DNA from: Pirellulaceae bacterium
Lineage (GTDB): Bacteria > Planctomycetota > Planctomycetia > Pirellulales > Pirellulaceae
Length of the DNA stretch: 39,950 nucleotides
Assembly (NCBI GenBank): GCA_028280445.1
Contig: JANQLU010000104.1
Location: forward strand, 1-39,950
Direction: 5' to 3'
Positions within the stretch are counted from its first letter, which is position 1. Each line of letters begins with the position of its first letter. Below, piece after piece: positions 31,916 through 38,037 of the stretch. The position numbers were made by a program, and so were the translations under genes. The notes beneath the pieces are model-generated. The model ran no database searches. It was not told the origin of the DNA and was given only the letters and a program-made list of their open reading frames with translations.

Positions 31916-32050
31916 CATGTTGTCGGACTTGGTTCGCACCGCAGAATTGCAACCTCGACTTAACGCTAGACGACGAGAGATAGATATAGGCCCCGGTGGG
32001 GAGCTTGCCGGGAAAGGGGCGCCATGGGATAGCACGGCGCCCCTTTCTTG
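31916..32050 (+). ncRNA. candidate small RNA
   Basis: A rightward promoter-like pair (TTGACA at 31887-31892, 17 bases, TATCGT at 31910-31915) is followed about 100 bases later by a stable hairpin (GGGGCGCC at 32016-32023 with GGCGCCCC at 32036-32043, extended by AAA/TTT) and TTTCTTG, as for a terminated short transcript. Nothing in between looks coding. Purely predicted. Confidence 0.3.
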
Positions 32051-32120
32051 TTTGGCTTGGTTTGTTTGGCTTGGTTTGCTTTTGGGGTTGTGCGGGGCGG
32101 GTGCAGGACACCAAGCATTA

Positions 32121-32140
32121 GGTCAGCTAGAGGTCAGCTA
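32121..32140. repeat. tandem repeat GGTCAGCTAG x2
   Basis: Two copies of GGTCAGCTAG, separated by one A, lie just beyond the terminator of the DUF3150 gene. They could be a protein binding site; no further copies were noticed. Confidence 0.55.
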
Positions 32141-32146
32141 GAAAAG

Positions 32147-32173
32147 AAAAAAAACCGGCGCCGAAGCGCCGGG
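32147..32173 (-). terminator. terminator of the DUF3150 gene
   Basis: Read leftward: a 7-bp GC stem (CCGGCGC/GCGCCGG) closed by a TTCG tetraloop and followed by eight T. This is a textbook rho-independent terminator, about 85 bases after the DUF3150 stop. Confidence 0.9.
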
Positions 32174-32257
32174 TTAGAAGGTGAGGCGAGGATGTGAACG
32201 GTGATCCCGATTACCGTGCCGTCACACCTAGCACAGTTCTTCACGTAGTGAAAGCCT

Positions 32258-33385
32258 TTACATCATGCCAGCCATAGCGTTGGCGATCTGATCGGCCTTG
32301 GCGGCCACTTCGGCGCGCTTGTCACCATCGGACCGCAACGTGTCAGCGTCGGCCTCAAGGAGGTTCTGACGCACCTCTGCGGCCAGGGCGTCCAAAGCCG
32401 GGTCGTTTGCCACATTCAGCTTGGGCAGCAAATCGACGATGTCACGCACGTTGTTCAGCGTCGCGTCACGAAACGGGTTTTCGATTTTCCCGCCTTCCGT
32501 CTCTTTCGGCTTGTATGCCTTGAGCCTGTCAGCCATGTGCGATACAACGTCATGCAGGCGTTGATACACATCTGTCATGGCAGCGGCCAGCCGCGTTTCG
32601 GTGCGCTGCGTGATCTGTTCTTGAAGACGCGACATCTCGTCATCGGACATCGCAACCCGAAAGTCGCCGGTCGTGTCCAGGGCCTCAAGTTGGGTATCGA
32701 AAAGATACTTCGCTTGCAGGTCGGCGCTCGACGGATAGTCTTCATCCTTGAACATTCCGCCCAGGTGGCGGCGGCCCTCTTCGATATGATCTTCATAGTC
32801 CGCCAAAAGCTGATCTACAGCCTTCGTGTGGGCGTCGCGATGGGTTCCCATGTCGCGGACATAATCATGATAGGCGGCGGCGGGTAGGATGCGCTGGCCG
32901 TTCTCATTCCACGGCAGGGTCAGCTTCTTGTGTGTGGCGCGCGCGGCGGCCTCTGCCTTTTTGATGGCTTTGAGCGCATCGCCGGTCACTAGCTGCTTGG
33001 TAAACTTGACCCAAGCGTCATCGGCTTGATATTCCATCGCGGTCTTGGCCGCGACTTCCTTGTCGCTCGCGCGCCCCGACCACCCCTTGATAGTGAGGCT
33101 GGCCAGCATGGCCTTTTCCGCCATGACCTTGGCCTTGGGTTCTTTCGAGATGGGCGGATGAGCATCCGCGCCAGCGGGTACCGTATAGCAAACAAAGCCG
33201 TGCTGTTCGACGATCTCAGCTTCCTCCAGTGTGGTGACATAAAACTCAGGCACGGCGCGGCGTTTGCCGTCAACGGTCTGGGTCGTGATGTCATATTTGA
33301 GCCCGGCCAAATCGTCGCGGGCTTCAATGTAGCTCCGAGCGTCGATGGCACGGGCGTAGCTTTTGATGTCTGTTTGGTTGGTCAT
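32258..33385 (-). CDS. DUF3150 domain protein
   Basis: A 375-residue, mostly helical protein. YVTTLEEAEIVEQHGFVCY, IKGWSGRASDKEVAAKTAM, LTLPWNENGQRILPAAAYHDY and the C-terminal NPFRDATLNNVRDIVDLLPKLNV are typical of DUF3150 proteins. From what I know of phage and plasmid genomes, this family is often encoded beside MoxR-type ATPases and VWA proteins, as here, so a three-component assembly is likely. Its biochemical role is unknown. ATG 33385 is preferred because the leader CAACCGGAAAGGACGG precedes it. It has its own terminator and therefore its own transcription unit. Confidence 0.8.
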   Translation of the reverse strand: MTNQTDIKSYARAIDARSYIEARDDLAGLKYDITTQTVDGKRRAVPEFYVTTLEEAEIVEQHGFVCYTVPAGADAHPPISKEPKAKVMAEKAMLASLTIKGWSGRASDKEVAAKTAMEYQADDAWVKFTKQLVTGDALKAIKKAEAAARATHKKLTLPWNENGQRILPAAAYHDYVRDMGTHRDAHTKAVDQLLADYEDHIEEGRRHLGGMFKDEDYPSSADLQAKYLFDTQLEALDTTGDFRVAMSDDEMSRLQEQITQRTETRLAAAMTDVYQRLHDVVSHMADRLKAYKPKETEGGKIENPFRDATLNNVRDIVDLLPKLNVANDPALDALAAEVRQNLLEADADTLRSDGDKRAEVAAKADQIANAMAGMM

Positions 33386-33492
33386 TTTTTTCCGTCCTTT
33401 CCGGTTGATGTGAAATACACCTACCAAATAATTTGAAATGGCACAAGGTTAAAATGTAGGTAAGTGGTGTTTTGTTTGGCGTGCTGGTCCTA
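33386..33492 (-). promoter_or_regulatory. upstream region of the DUF3150 gene with inverted repeat
   Basis: An AT-rich stretch with CCTACC at 33420-33425 and GTAGGT at 33456-33461 in inverted orientation, about 30 bases apart, followed by the CAACCGGAAAGGACGG leader. A weak leftward promoter may lie between the arms. The operator core found before the MoxR and VWA genes is absent. Confidence 0.35.
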
Positions 33493-33696
33493 TTAGGCCG
33501 TCGCCATCGCGTCAGCCAGCGATGACAGGCGGGCCTCAACACGGTGACTGACTGTCATTAGGTCATTGATATCTTTCTGTAGCGACGGTGACATGGTCCC
33601 GCGACCCGTCGCCTGCAACGCAATGGTGGCCAAGCTCAACTGCGTTAAAGCGTCTACGTGGGCCGCAAGTATGGAGGGCATGTTTTGAGCGTCCAT
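33493..33696 (-). CDS. small hypothetical protein (67 aa)
   Basis: A 67-residue helical protein (MDAQNMPSILAAHVDALTQL..., INDLMTVSHRVEARLSSLADAMATA). The ATG at 33696 has GGATCGGATCA upstream; a longer frame to 33753 would add a cysteine/phenylalanine-rich shadow sequence. No family is recognised. It lies between the terminator of the recombination operon and the DUF3150 gene and may be cotranscribed with the latter. Confidence 0.6.
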   Translation of the reverse strand: MDAQNMPSILAAHVDALTQLSLATIALQATGRGTMSPSLQKDINDLMTVSHRVEARLSSLADAMATA

Positions 33697-33894
33697 TGAT
33701 CCGATCCCGTCAAGCGTAAAAAATGCACAAAATGCACAAACCGTATAAAACACTTAAACCATAGGCGGCAGATAGTATAGTATAAAAATTGGGATAGGCT
33801 GACTTGTGCCGCCGCCCATGGCTGGCTTGACTTGGAATGCGATTGCTGGCAGTCTTCCGGTGTCTGAGGGTTTCAGGCACTCCGGTTGACAAAG
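33697..33894 (-). other. gene-free stretch with an orphan leader and AT-rich repeats
   Basis: Read leftward, it begins with CAACCGGAGTGCC (33888-33876), the leader motif used before real genes in this block, yet no proper start codon follows. Further on are TATACTATACTAT and a direct repeat TGTGCATTT/TGTGCATTT (about 33718-33740). The stretch may be a decayed gene or a long untranslated leader of the 67-residue gene. Confidence 0.4.
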
Positions 33895-33932
33895 GAAGGG
33901 GCGCGGAAAGAGAGTACCGCGCCCCTTCTGTT
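33895..33932. terminator. bidirectional terminator hairpin
   Basis: A perfect 12-bp stem (GAAGGGGCGCGG at 33895-33906 with CCGCGCCCCTTC at 33917-33928) and a 10-base loop, followed rightward by TGTTTGG. It stands about 40 bases beyond the end of the leftward recombination operon. Confidence 0.7.
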
Positions 33933-33968
33933 TGGTGATTTGTTTGGTTGGACTAATCGACTGATGGT

Positions 33969-34322
33969 CTAATTGACTGCGTTCTGGCCACCCAAGTCTT
34001 TTTCGGCCATAGCGTAGATCGTCCTTGCCATACAAATAAAATCTTTCTCTGCCACGTCGTTCGCGACACATGCGGAGGCAGCCGCAACAAAACAGACCCC
34101 AGATACGGCGAATTGGTTTTTGTCATCAGCTAGCTTCGCAAGGTCTGTTGCCAGTGCAAAGACAAGCGCAGCACGGCAGGTTGCACAAAAGCATCCCTCT
34201 TTTACAATGTCGCCTAGTGCCTCAGAAAACATTGGCATTTCGACAACAAAGCCCCCGTCAAGCGCCCCAACGGAACCAGTGTTTTTGCCGCTGGATTTGT
34301 CGGTTTTCTTAGTCATCGCCAT
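33969..34322 (-). CDS. hypothetical protein
   Basis: A 117-residue protein. The first 30 residues are Lys/Ser/Gly-rich and probably disordered; the rest is an Ala-rich helical domain with five cysteines (CFCATC at about 60-65, VSGVCF, SACVAND, ICMAR). The CFCATC cluster could bind metal. ATG 34322 follows GGGAGAAAC. It overlaps the Bet gene by 14 bases and is the last gene of the recombination operon. No family is recognised. Confidence 0.65.
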   Translation of the reverse strand: MAMTKKTDKSSGKNTGSVGALDGGFVVEMPMFSEALGDIVKEGCFCATCRAALVFALATDLAKLADDKNQFAVSGVCFVAAASACVANDVAEKDFICMARTIYAMAEKDLGGQNAVN

Positions 34323-35208
34323 GTTTCTCCCTTTTGGTCTGTTGCTTGAGGTCGTCAATGCGCGCTTCAATGATCCGCTTTAGTTCCAAAGCTTCGCTGG
34401 GCGCCGTCGCCCAATACTGGTTAAGAGCAATTTCATTTTGGGCGCGAAACGCGGCAACCTCTTCGTCGGTCATGTCGCCAAGCGCTCGGCACACGCGATC
34501 AAACACCTTCCCGGCAGATACCAGTTCAGCGGGGCCATCCTTGAAATTGAAAATAATCCCCTGGCCGACCATCCGGCCCCGTCTCTCCATCTCCGCCTGC
34601 GCCACAGCCTCAGAGGCCGTCATATCCCGCGCGCTGGCGCTAGCCATCTCTTCCGCCACATAGAGCCCAGCAAACGCGTCTGGCCATCCAGCGCGCAAGG
34701 CGGCGGCCTCTGCGCACTTCTGGATCATCACGCGGGGCATGTGTGCCCATTGCGATTTGGCCCAGCCCTCACCACGCGGCGCATATTCATCCCAATAGAC
34801 CTGCCCGATCACCGGGAACCAATCCCCTGAGCCCATGTCCTTTTTCCACAGGCGGACAGTGCAAGCTTCAATTTTGAGCGGATTGGGCGGCGCCTCGCGC
34901 GGCTGCGTCCAGCTATCGGGTTTCATCAGAAATTCAGCGGGCTCGCTCGCGGGCCGGTAATCGCCCTGCCGCGACGCGACCACGCGCAAGCCGTCGCGTG
35001 TGACAATGAACGTCATCCGCCGTTTGTCGCGGTCGTTTTCGTTGTCGATGACCGGAATGATCTGGCGCCGGAAGGGGTCAAGCTGATAGGATCGGCAGGC
35101 TTCCATGAACAGATCAAATTCAACGTCGTTCAGTTTTTTGGCAACGGTGCGCTTAAGCGTCGCAAGCTGCTTTGGCGTCAGCACGGACAGGCTGCCAGTG
35201 GTGGTCAT
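34309..35208 (-). CDS. bet: phage recombination protein Bet (RecT family)
   Basis: A 299-residue single-strand annealing protein. LDPFRRQIIPVIDNENDRDKRR (with LMTP-like start), MTFIVTRDGLRVVASRQGDY, VYWDEYAPRGEGWAKSQWAHMP and the key MIQKCAEAAALRAGWPDAFAGLYV tract are typical of the Bet/RecT family. It anneals complementary single strands and would work with the phage SSB. The gene lies in an operon with a Gp157-like protein, as in many siphoviruses. The start overlaps the preceding small membrane gene's stop. Confidence 0.92.
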   Translation of the reverse strand: MTTTGSLSVLTPKQLATLKRTVAKKLNDVEFDLFMEACRSYQLDPFRRQIIPVIDNENDRDKRRMTFIVTRDGLRVVASRQGDYRPASEPAEFLMKPDSWTQPREAPPNPLKIEACTVRLWKKDMGSGDWFPVIGQVYWDEYAPRGEGWAKSQWAHMPRVMIQKCAEAAALRAGWPDAFAGLYVAEEMASASARDMTASEAVAQAEMERRGRMVGQGIIFNFKDGPAELVSAGKVFDRVCRALGDMTDEEVAAFRAQNEIALNQYWATAPSEALELKRIIEARIDDLKQQTKREKHGDD

Positions 35209-35369
35209 GGTGTAGCCCCGAAAAGCGCATGGACAAAATGTGCAAACGCCAAAGCCAGACATAGTATTTTGATGGTTGGGTTAAAAACCTCGGGTTCATC
35301 CGCCAGGAGAAAAATCAAAAGCGACGATAAAGCCGTGATGGTAGACAAAATAAAGGTCTCAAAGCTCAT
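35205..35369 (-). CDS. small membrane protein (54 aa)
   Basis: A 54-residue protein with two short hydrophobic helices (FILSTITALSSLLIFLLA and IKILCLALAFAHFVHALFG). It overlaps both neighbours by 4-11 bases, which supports real, coupled translation. No family is recognised. Its presence inside a recombination operon is unusual. Confidence 0.55.
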   Translation of the reverse strand: MSFETFILSTITALSSLLIFLLADEPEVFNPTIKILCLALAFAHFVHALFGATP

Positions 35370-35712
35370 CACGGCCCCCTTGGGTATCGCCACCGTGACC
35401 CGGCGCTTGTGGATCGGGGGGTGGTGGCGCGGCGGGCTGGTCGTTGCCGTCAACGATATTGGAAGCCTGATCGAAGGCAATAATGTAGTCGCCATTGTCA
35501 ACATCGCGCGACCAAATCACTTCCACATCGTCAAATAGCATAACGGACCCATCGACATTGCGGCGGCCCATATTGTGAGAAGTCGCAAACTTCGCGATCA
35601 ACATGTCAATCACATACTTTTCGGGCACAGTGCAAATGACGGATCGTTTTTTTGTCTCCCGACTGTCGATGTCAGATGTTCGGGGAAGGTAGGACAGTTT
35701 ATTTTCTGGCAT
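35359..35712 (-). CDS. hypothetical protein
   Basis: A 117-residue protein. The N-terminal 90 residues form an alpha/beta-like unit (SVICTVPEKYVIDMLIAKFATSHNMG, VMLFDDVEVIWSRDVDNGDYIIAF); the tail is Pro/Gly/Asp-rich and disordered. ATG 35712 is chosen because AGGAG lies 8 bases before it. It follows the Gp157-like gene by 11 bases. No family is recognised. Confidence 0.65.
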   Translation of the reverse strand: MPENKLSYLPRTSDIDSRETKKRSVICTVPEKYVIDMLIAKFATSHNMGRRNVDGSVMLFDDVEVIWSRDVDNGDYIIAFDQASNIVDGNDQPAAPPPPDPQAPGHGGDTQGGRDEL

Positions 35713-35723
35713 CAATGCATCTC

Positions 35724-36350
35724 CTATTTGCGCCGAATGGTGAGGGTGTAGCCTGCGGCAGACAGTTCAACGCCGGGTGGGAGGCCATCCGGCACGGGCT
35801 CTTGATCATCGCCTTCCGGTTCGATCACGTCTGCATCATCATCGCTGCGCTGGGCGGCCAGATATCTGCCGACGTGTTCTTTCAGCGCAGCCCGATCAAT
35901 TATGGGGTCGGGTTGTTTCCAAAACGCCGCTGGCAGTGCTGCCTCATTCGAAACAATAATCTCGGGGGTGGCGCTTTTGAGCGTTACAGTGGCGGTGGCC
36001 GTCATCAGCGTGAACGGCAAAGGCCGATCCTCTTGGTTGCCGTTGGCCGTGGCCATCGCGATTTCCAAGCAGCCGCGCAAAAACTCGGCTTTCTTTTCAA
36101 ACCGAACGCGCCGGGCTTTCAGCGTCGCTTCGCGCTCTTTGAGGGCCTTCGCCATCATTTCGGCTTCGTCTATCTGGTCTAGCGCTGCGCCAATCGCCTC
36201 AATAAAATTGGTCTCACCTTCTATACCATAGGCCACCAAATCTTCATCTGTGTCATCGACCGATTGCAAAAACTCGACCAGGGCAGCGGCGGCCTCTGCT
36301 TGCCGGGCCAAGTCCTCTGCCGTCCAGTCTGCTTGTGTCCGTTTTGACAT
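35724..36350 (-). CDS. siphovirus Gp157-like protein
   Basis: A 208-residue protein. The first 110 residues are a long coiled coil (EAEMMAKALKEREATLKARRVRFEKKAEFLRGCLEIAMATA in two parts), followed by PLPFTLMTATATVTLKSATPEIIV and FWKQPDPIIDRAALKEHV. This is the pattern of the Siphovirus Gp157 family, which usually accompanies phage annealing proteins and has been linked to phage resistance in Streptococcus. It is the first gene of the leftward recombination operon, facing the Cro-like gene across a shared control region. Confidence 0.82.
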   Translation of the reverse strand: MSKRTQADWTAEDLARQAEAAAALVEFLQSVDDTDEDLVAYGIEGETNFIEAIGAALDQIDEAEMMAKALKEREATLKARRVRFEKKAEFLRGCLEIAMATANGNQEDRPLPFTLMTATATVTLKSATPEIIVSNEAALPAAFWKQPDPIIDRAALKEHVGRYLAAQRSDDDADVIEPEGDDQEPVPDGLPPGVELSAAGYTLTIRRK

Positions 36351-36372
36351 GGGGGTTTCATTTTCCGGTGAT

Positions 36373-36389
36373 CGGTAATATTATTTCCG
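36373..36389. promoter_or_regulatory. palindromic operator in the divergent control region
   Basis: CGGTAATATTATTTCCG is a 17-bp palindrome with one mismatch pair, placed between the divergent Gp157-like and Cro-like genes. It shares CGGTAAT-5-TTCC with the operators at 31838-31866 and 38009-38037. A further TTCCG...CGGAA inverted repeat follows at 36385-36406. It overlaps a TAATAT that could be the -10 box of the leftward promoter. Confidence 0.65.
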
Positions 36390-36417
36390 TAATTCGCATA
36401 GCGGAAGGAAAATTGCA

Positions 36418-36756
36418 ATGGAAAAATGTGACGCCGCAGAGGGCACCACAGGCGATCCTCAAGAGGATGCGCAGGTGCGAACCGTTGCGGACTTCGTGAC
36501 AGAAGTGAGCCCCCAGAAGTTGATGGAGCATGTTGGCGTCGGTGTCCGCATGATCCGCTATGCTGTCAACCGGGGTCTTATGCCCGCGCGGTGGTATCTT
36601 GGCGCATTGCGCGCGGCGCAGGCCGCAGGCGTGCGCCCGCCCGAATATCATCTGTTTGCCTTCCAGGTGCAGAGCGATGAACCGCACAAGCCTGGGCGGA
36701 AGCTTGTTTTTCCGACCCCAACAGAAGAGGGGTTCACCAGTGCGGAGAACGGATGA
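36418..36756 (+). CDS. Cro/CI-like helix-turn-helix regulator
   Basis: A 112-residue protein. After an acidic start, residues about 28-75 (TEVSPQKLMEHVGVGVRMIR, YAVNRGLMPARWYLGALRAA) fit the helix-turn-helix of small Cro-like regulators in alphaproteobacterial phages, with the characteristic R-x-x-x-P-A-R-W-Y turn. It is preceded by GCGGAAGGAAAATTGCA. Its position beside a palindromic operator and opposite the recombination operon suggests it controls the switch between the two directions. No peptidase/SOS-cleavage domain is present, so it is not a classic full-length CI. The stop overlaps the nuclease gene. Confidence 0.65.
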   Translation: MEKCDAAEGTTGDPQEDAQVRTVADFVTEVSPQKLMEHVGVGVRMIRYAVNRGLMPARWYLGALRAAQAAGVRPPEYHLFAFQVQSDEPHKPGRKLVFPTPTEEGFTSAENG

Positions 36757-37159
36757 GACCGACCTACACATAGCAGCGGTCAGCCTGCTTGAGCACGTTT
36801 TGCCGAAAGGCGCCATCGTTCACCATTCGCACAACGAAGGGAAGCGGTCAAAGCGCGACGCCGGGTTGGCAAAAGCTATGGGCCAGCGCCCCGGTTTCGC
36901 TGATCTAATCATCCTCTACCGCAACACGGTCTATTTTATCGAGTTCAAATCAAAGACCGGAACGCAGACGGTGGTGCAAATGTATTTTGAGATGGATATC
37001 CGCGCGACTGACTTTAAGCACTATGAAATCGTTCGATCTTTGGAAGAGCTTGTGGCTGTGCTCGACGGCTGGGGTATCCTGGCGCGGGGTGTTGGCAACG
37101 CTGGGCCGGTCAGGGCGGGCGCTGAAAAGGGTAGACAGACGCCAATCATACGCACATAA
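36740..37159 (+). CDS. VRR-NUC domain nuclease
   Basis: A 139-residue protein starting at GTG 36740 with AGAGGGG upstream. VHHSHNEGKRSKRDAGLAKA, QRPGFADLIILY (catalytic Asp), VYFIEFKSKTGTQTVVQ (Glu-x-Lys and the Gln) are the PD-(D/E)xK-type motifs of the VRR-NUC family. It probably acts on branched or broken DNA during replication or recombination. The C-terminal 25 residues are basic and variable. It overlaps the Cro-like gene by 17 bases. Confidence 0.88.
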   Translation: MRRTDETDLHIAAVSLLEHVLPKGAIVHHSHNEGKRSKRDAGLAKAMGQRPGFADLIILYRNTVYFIEFKSKTGTQTVVQMYFEMDIRATDFKHYEIVRSLEELVAVLDGWGILARGVGNAGPVRAGAEKGRQTPIIRT

Positions 37160-37165
37160 AGAAAA

Positions 37166-37190
37166 GACCCCCGGAAAGGCACCGGGGGTC
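37166..37190. terminator. hairpin after the nuclease gene
   Basis: A perfect 9-bp stem (GACCCCCGG at 37166-37174 with CCGGGGGTC at 37182-37190). The better T-run (TTTTCTTT) is on the leftward transcript; rightward it is followed only by TCAT. It may therefore stop leftward antisense transcripts or merely attenuate rightward ones. Confidence 0.6.
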
Positions 37191-37290
37191 TCATCAGACC
37201 GCTGGCGGGCGGTCGGTCGCATTCGAATGTGGTAATCAACATTTAGCGTCAAGCGCTGCCCGCCGCAACAATAAAATGAGGGGGCAGGCG

Positions 37291-37344
37291 ATGTTTCACG
37301 TGAAACATTCTGAGAACATGGCGCAGGTAGTGCCATGTCGGTAA
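37291..37344 (+). CDS. possible 17-residue leader peptide over parS
   Basis: ATG 37291 follows a very good ribosome site (GAGGGGGCAGGCG) and opens an 17-codon frame (MFHVKHSENMAQVVPCR) whose start is within parS and whose end overlaps the start of the replication gene at 37335. It could be a leader that couples translation, or the ribosome site could serve the next gene indirectly. The evidence is only the ribosome site and overlap. Confidence 0.35.
   Translation: MFHVKHSENMAQVVPCR
37292..37307. other. parS-like centromere site (ParB binding palindrome)
   Basis: TGTTTCACGTGAAACA is a perfect 16-bp palindrome identical to the canonical chromosomal parS consensus bound by bacterial ParB/Spo0J. 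It lies 28 bases before the O-like replication gene and about 290 bases from the iteron array. No parA or parB gene was found in the window, so it would have to be read by the host ParB. Confidence 0.88.
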
Positions 37345-38012
37345 AGGTCATGGCAGAGATTTGGGAGGCCGGGCCGGATAACACGGCAGAGCGCTTTGTT
37401 TTACTGGCCGTGGCCGATCATGCGAATGACGACGGGTTGGCCTATCCAAGCGCCGCCCGTATTGCACTCAAAACATGTATGGCCGAGCGAAGCGTCAGGC
37501 GCATTGTTCATCGGTTGGTGGGCACGGGCTGGTTGACCATCATCAAGAACGCCGGGAAGAACGGAACCAACCTTTTTCAGGTTCATGTGCCCCCCCTGAC
37601 CCAGGGTCACCCTGACCCAGGGTCACCCCTGACCCAGGGTCCGCAACCCCTGACCCAGGGTCCGCCCCCCCCTGACCCAGGGTCAGCCGAACCATCAGAG
37701 AACCATCAAAAACCATCAGGGGGCACGCAGCTAGCGCTGGTGCCACCAGAACCCCCGCCGGAAAAACCACGGAAGCTGACCAGGGCAGCCCAGATTGGCA
37801 ACTGGCGCCCTAATGATCACCAGCGCTTCGATGCGGCTGTGCAGCTTTACGGATCGGCCAGCCCGGAAAATATGGATAAAGTCAGTGGCGTGGTCGATGC
37901 GTTTGTTGACCACGCCCTGGACAAGGGGCGGGTTTCGAAAGACTGGTCGGCGGCATGGCGGAATTGGGTAACGAAGGAAGCCGAGTTTGCGGCGGCGCGG
38001 AAAAAACGTTGA
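37335..38012 (+). CDS. O-like replication initiator with winged helix-turn-helix
   Basis: A 225-residue protein. The N-terminal 80 residues are a winged helix: SVKVMAEIWEAGPDNTAERF, LAVADHANDDGLAYPSAARIA, TCMAERSVRRIVHRLVGTGW. This is typical of phage replisome-organiser/lambda O-type proteins. The middle (about 88-120) is a low-complexity LTQG/DPGS linker encoded by the iteron array. The C-terminal part (NWRPNDHQRFDAAVQLYG, DKVSGVVDAFVDHALDKG, WSAAWRNWVTKEAEF) is helical, like the DnaB/DnaC-contact domains of such proteins. The replication origin lies inside its own gene, as in lambda. Confidence 0.78.
   Translation: MSVKVMAEIWEAGPDNTAERFVLLAVADHANDDGLAYPSAARIALKTCMAERSVRRIVHRLVGTGWLTIIKNAGKNGTNLFQVHVPPLTQGHPDPGSPLTQGPQPLTQGPPPPDPGSAEPSENHQKPSGGTQLALVPPEPPPEKPRKLTRAAQIGNWRPNDHQRFDAAVQLYGSASPENMDKVSGVVDAFVDHALDKGRVSKDWSAAWRNWVTKEAEFAAARKKR
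37594..37684. repeat. five palindromic iterons, probable replication origin
   Basis: The palindrome GACCCAGGGTC occurs at 37598-37608, 37614-37624, 37631-37641, 37652-37662 and 37674-37684, each within CCTGACCCAGGGTC. Spacings are 16, 17, 21 and 22 bases, so the copies fall in two reading frames of the gene (LTQG three times, DPG twice). This shows that DNA sequence, not peptide sequence, is conserved. Such iterons are binding sites for O-type initiators. Confidence 0.85.
37690..37718. repeat. three helically phased AACCATCA repeats beside the iterons
   Basis: AACCATCA at 37690-37697, 37701-37708 and 37711-37718, spaced 11 and 10 bases, i.e. once per helical turn. They follow the iteron array directly and may be a second binding or unwinding element of the origin. 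Confidence 0.65.
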
Positions 38013-38037
38013 CACGGTAATTAAACTTCCCTACCGT
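38009..38037 (+). promoter_or_regulatory. promoter/operator of the gene at 38070 (operator copy C)
   Basis: TTGACA at 38009-38014, then CGGTAATTAAACTTCCC (17 bases), then TACCGT at 38032-38037. The core CGGTAATTAAACTTCC is identical to the copy before the VWA gene. It overlaps the stop codon of the replication gene. Confidence 0.72.

Larger units (their letters stand above)
31812..32257. other. 446-base intergenic region between the VWA and DUF3150 genes
   Basis: No convincing gene. It holds the leftward promoter/operator of the VWA gene (31838-31866), a rightward TTGACA-17-TATCGT promoter candidate (31887-31915), a hairpin with AAA/TTT flanks (32013-32046), a tandem GGTCAGCTAG repeat and the terminator of the DUF3150 gene (32147-32173). 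A 108-codon rightward frame from 31815 crosses the hairpin and has poor coding character. Confidence 0.6.

Noticed and set aside
31815..32141. A rightward 108-codon frame in the intergenic region
   Set aside because: It runs through the VWA promoter, a strong hairpin and low-complexity sequence, with no ribosome site; a small RNA is the better reading.
37594..37684. CRISPR-like array
   Set aside because: Repeats are short, palindromic, closely and unevenly spaced, and lie inside a coding sequence; no spacers and no cas genes.
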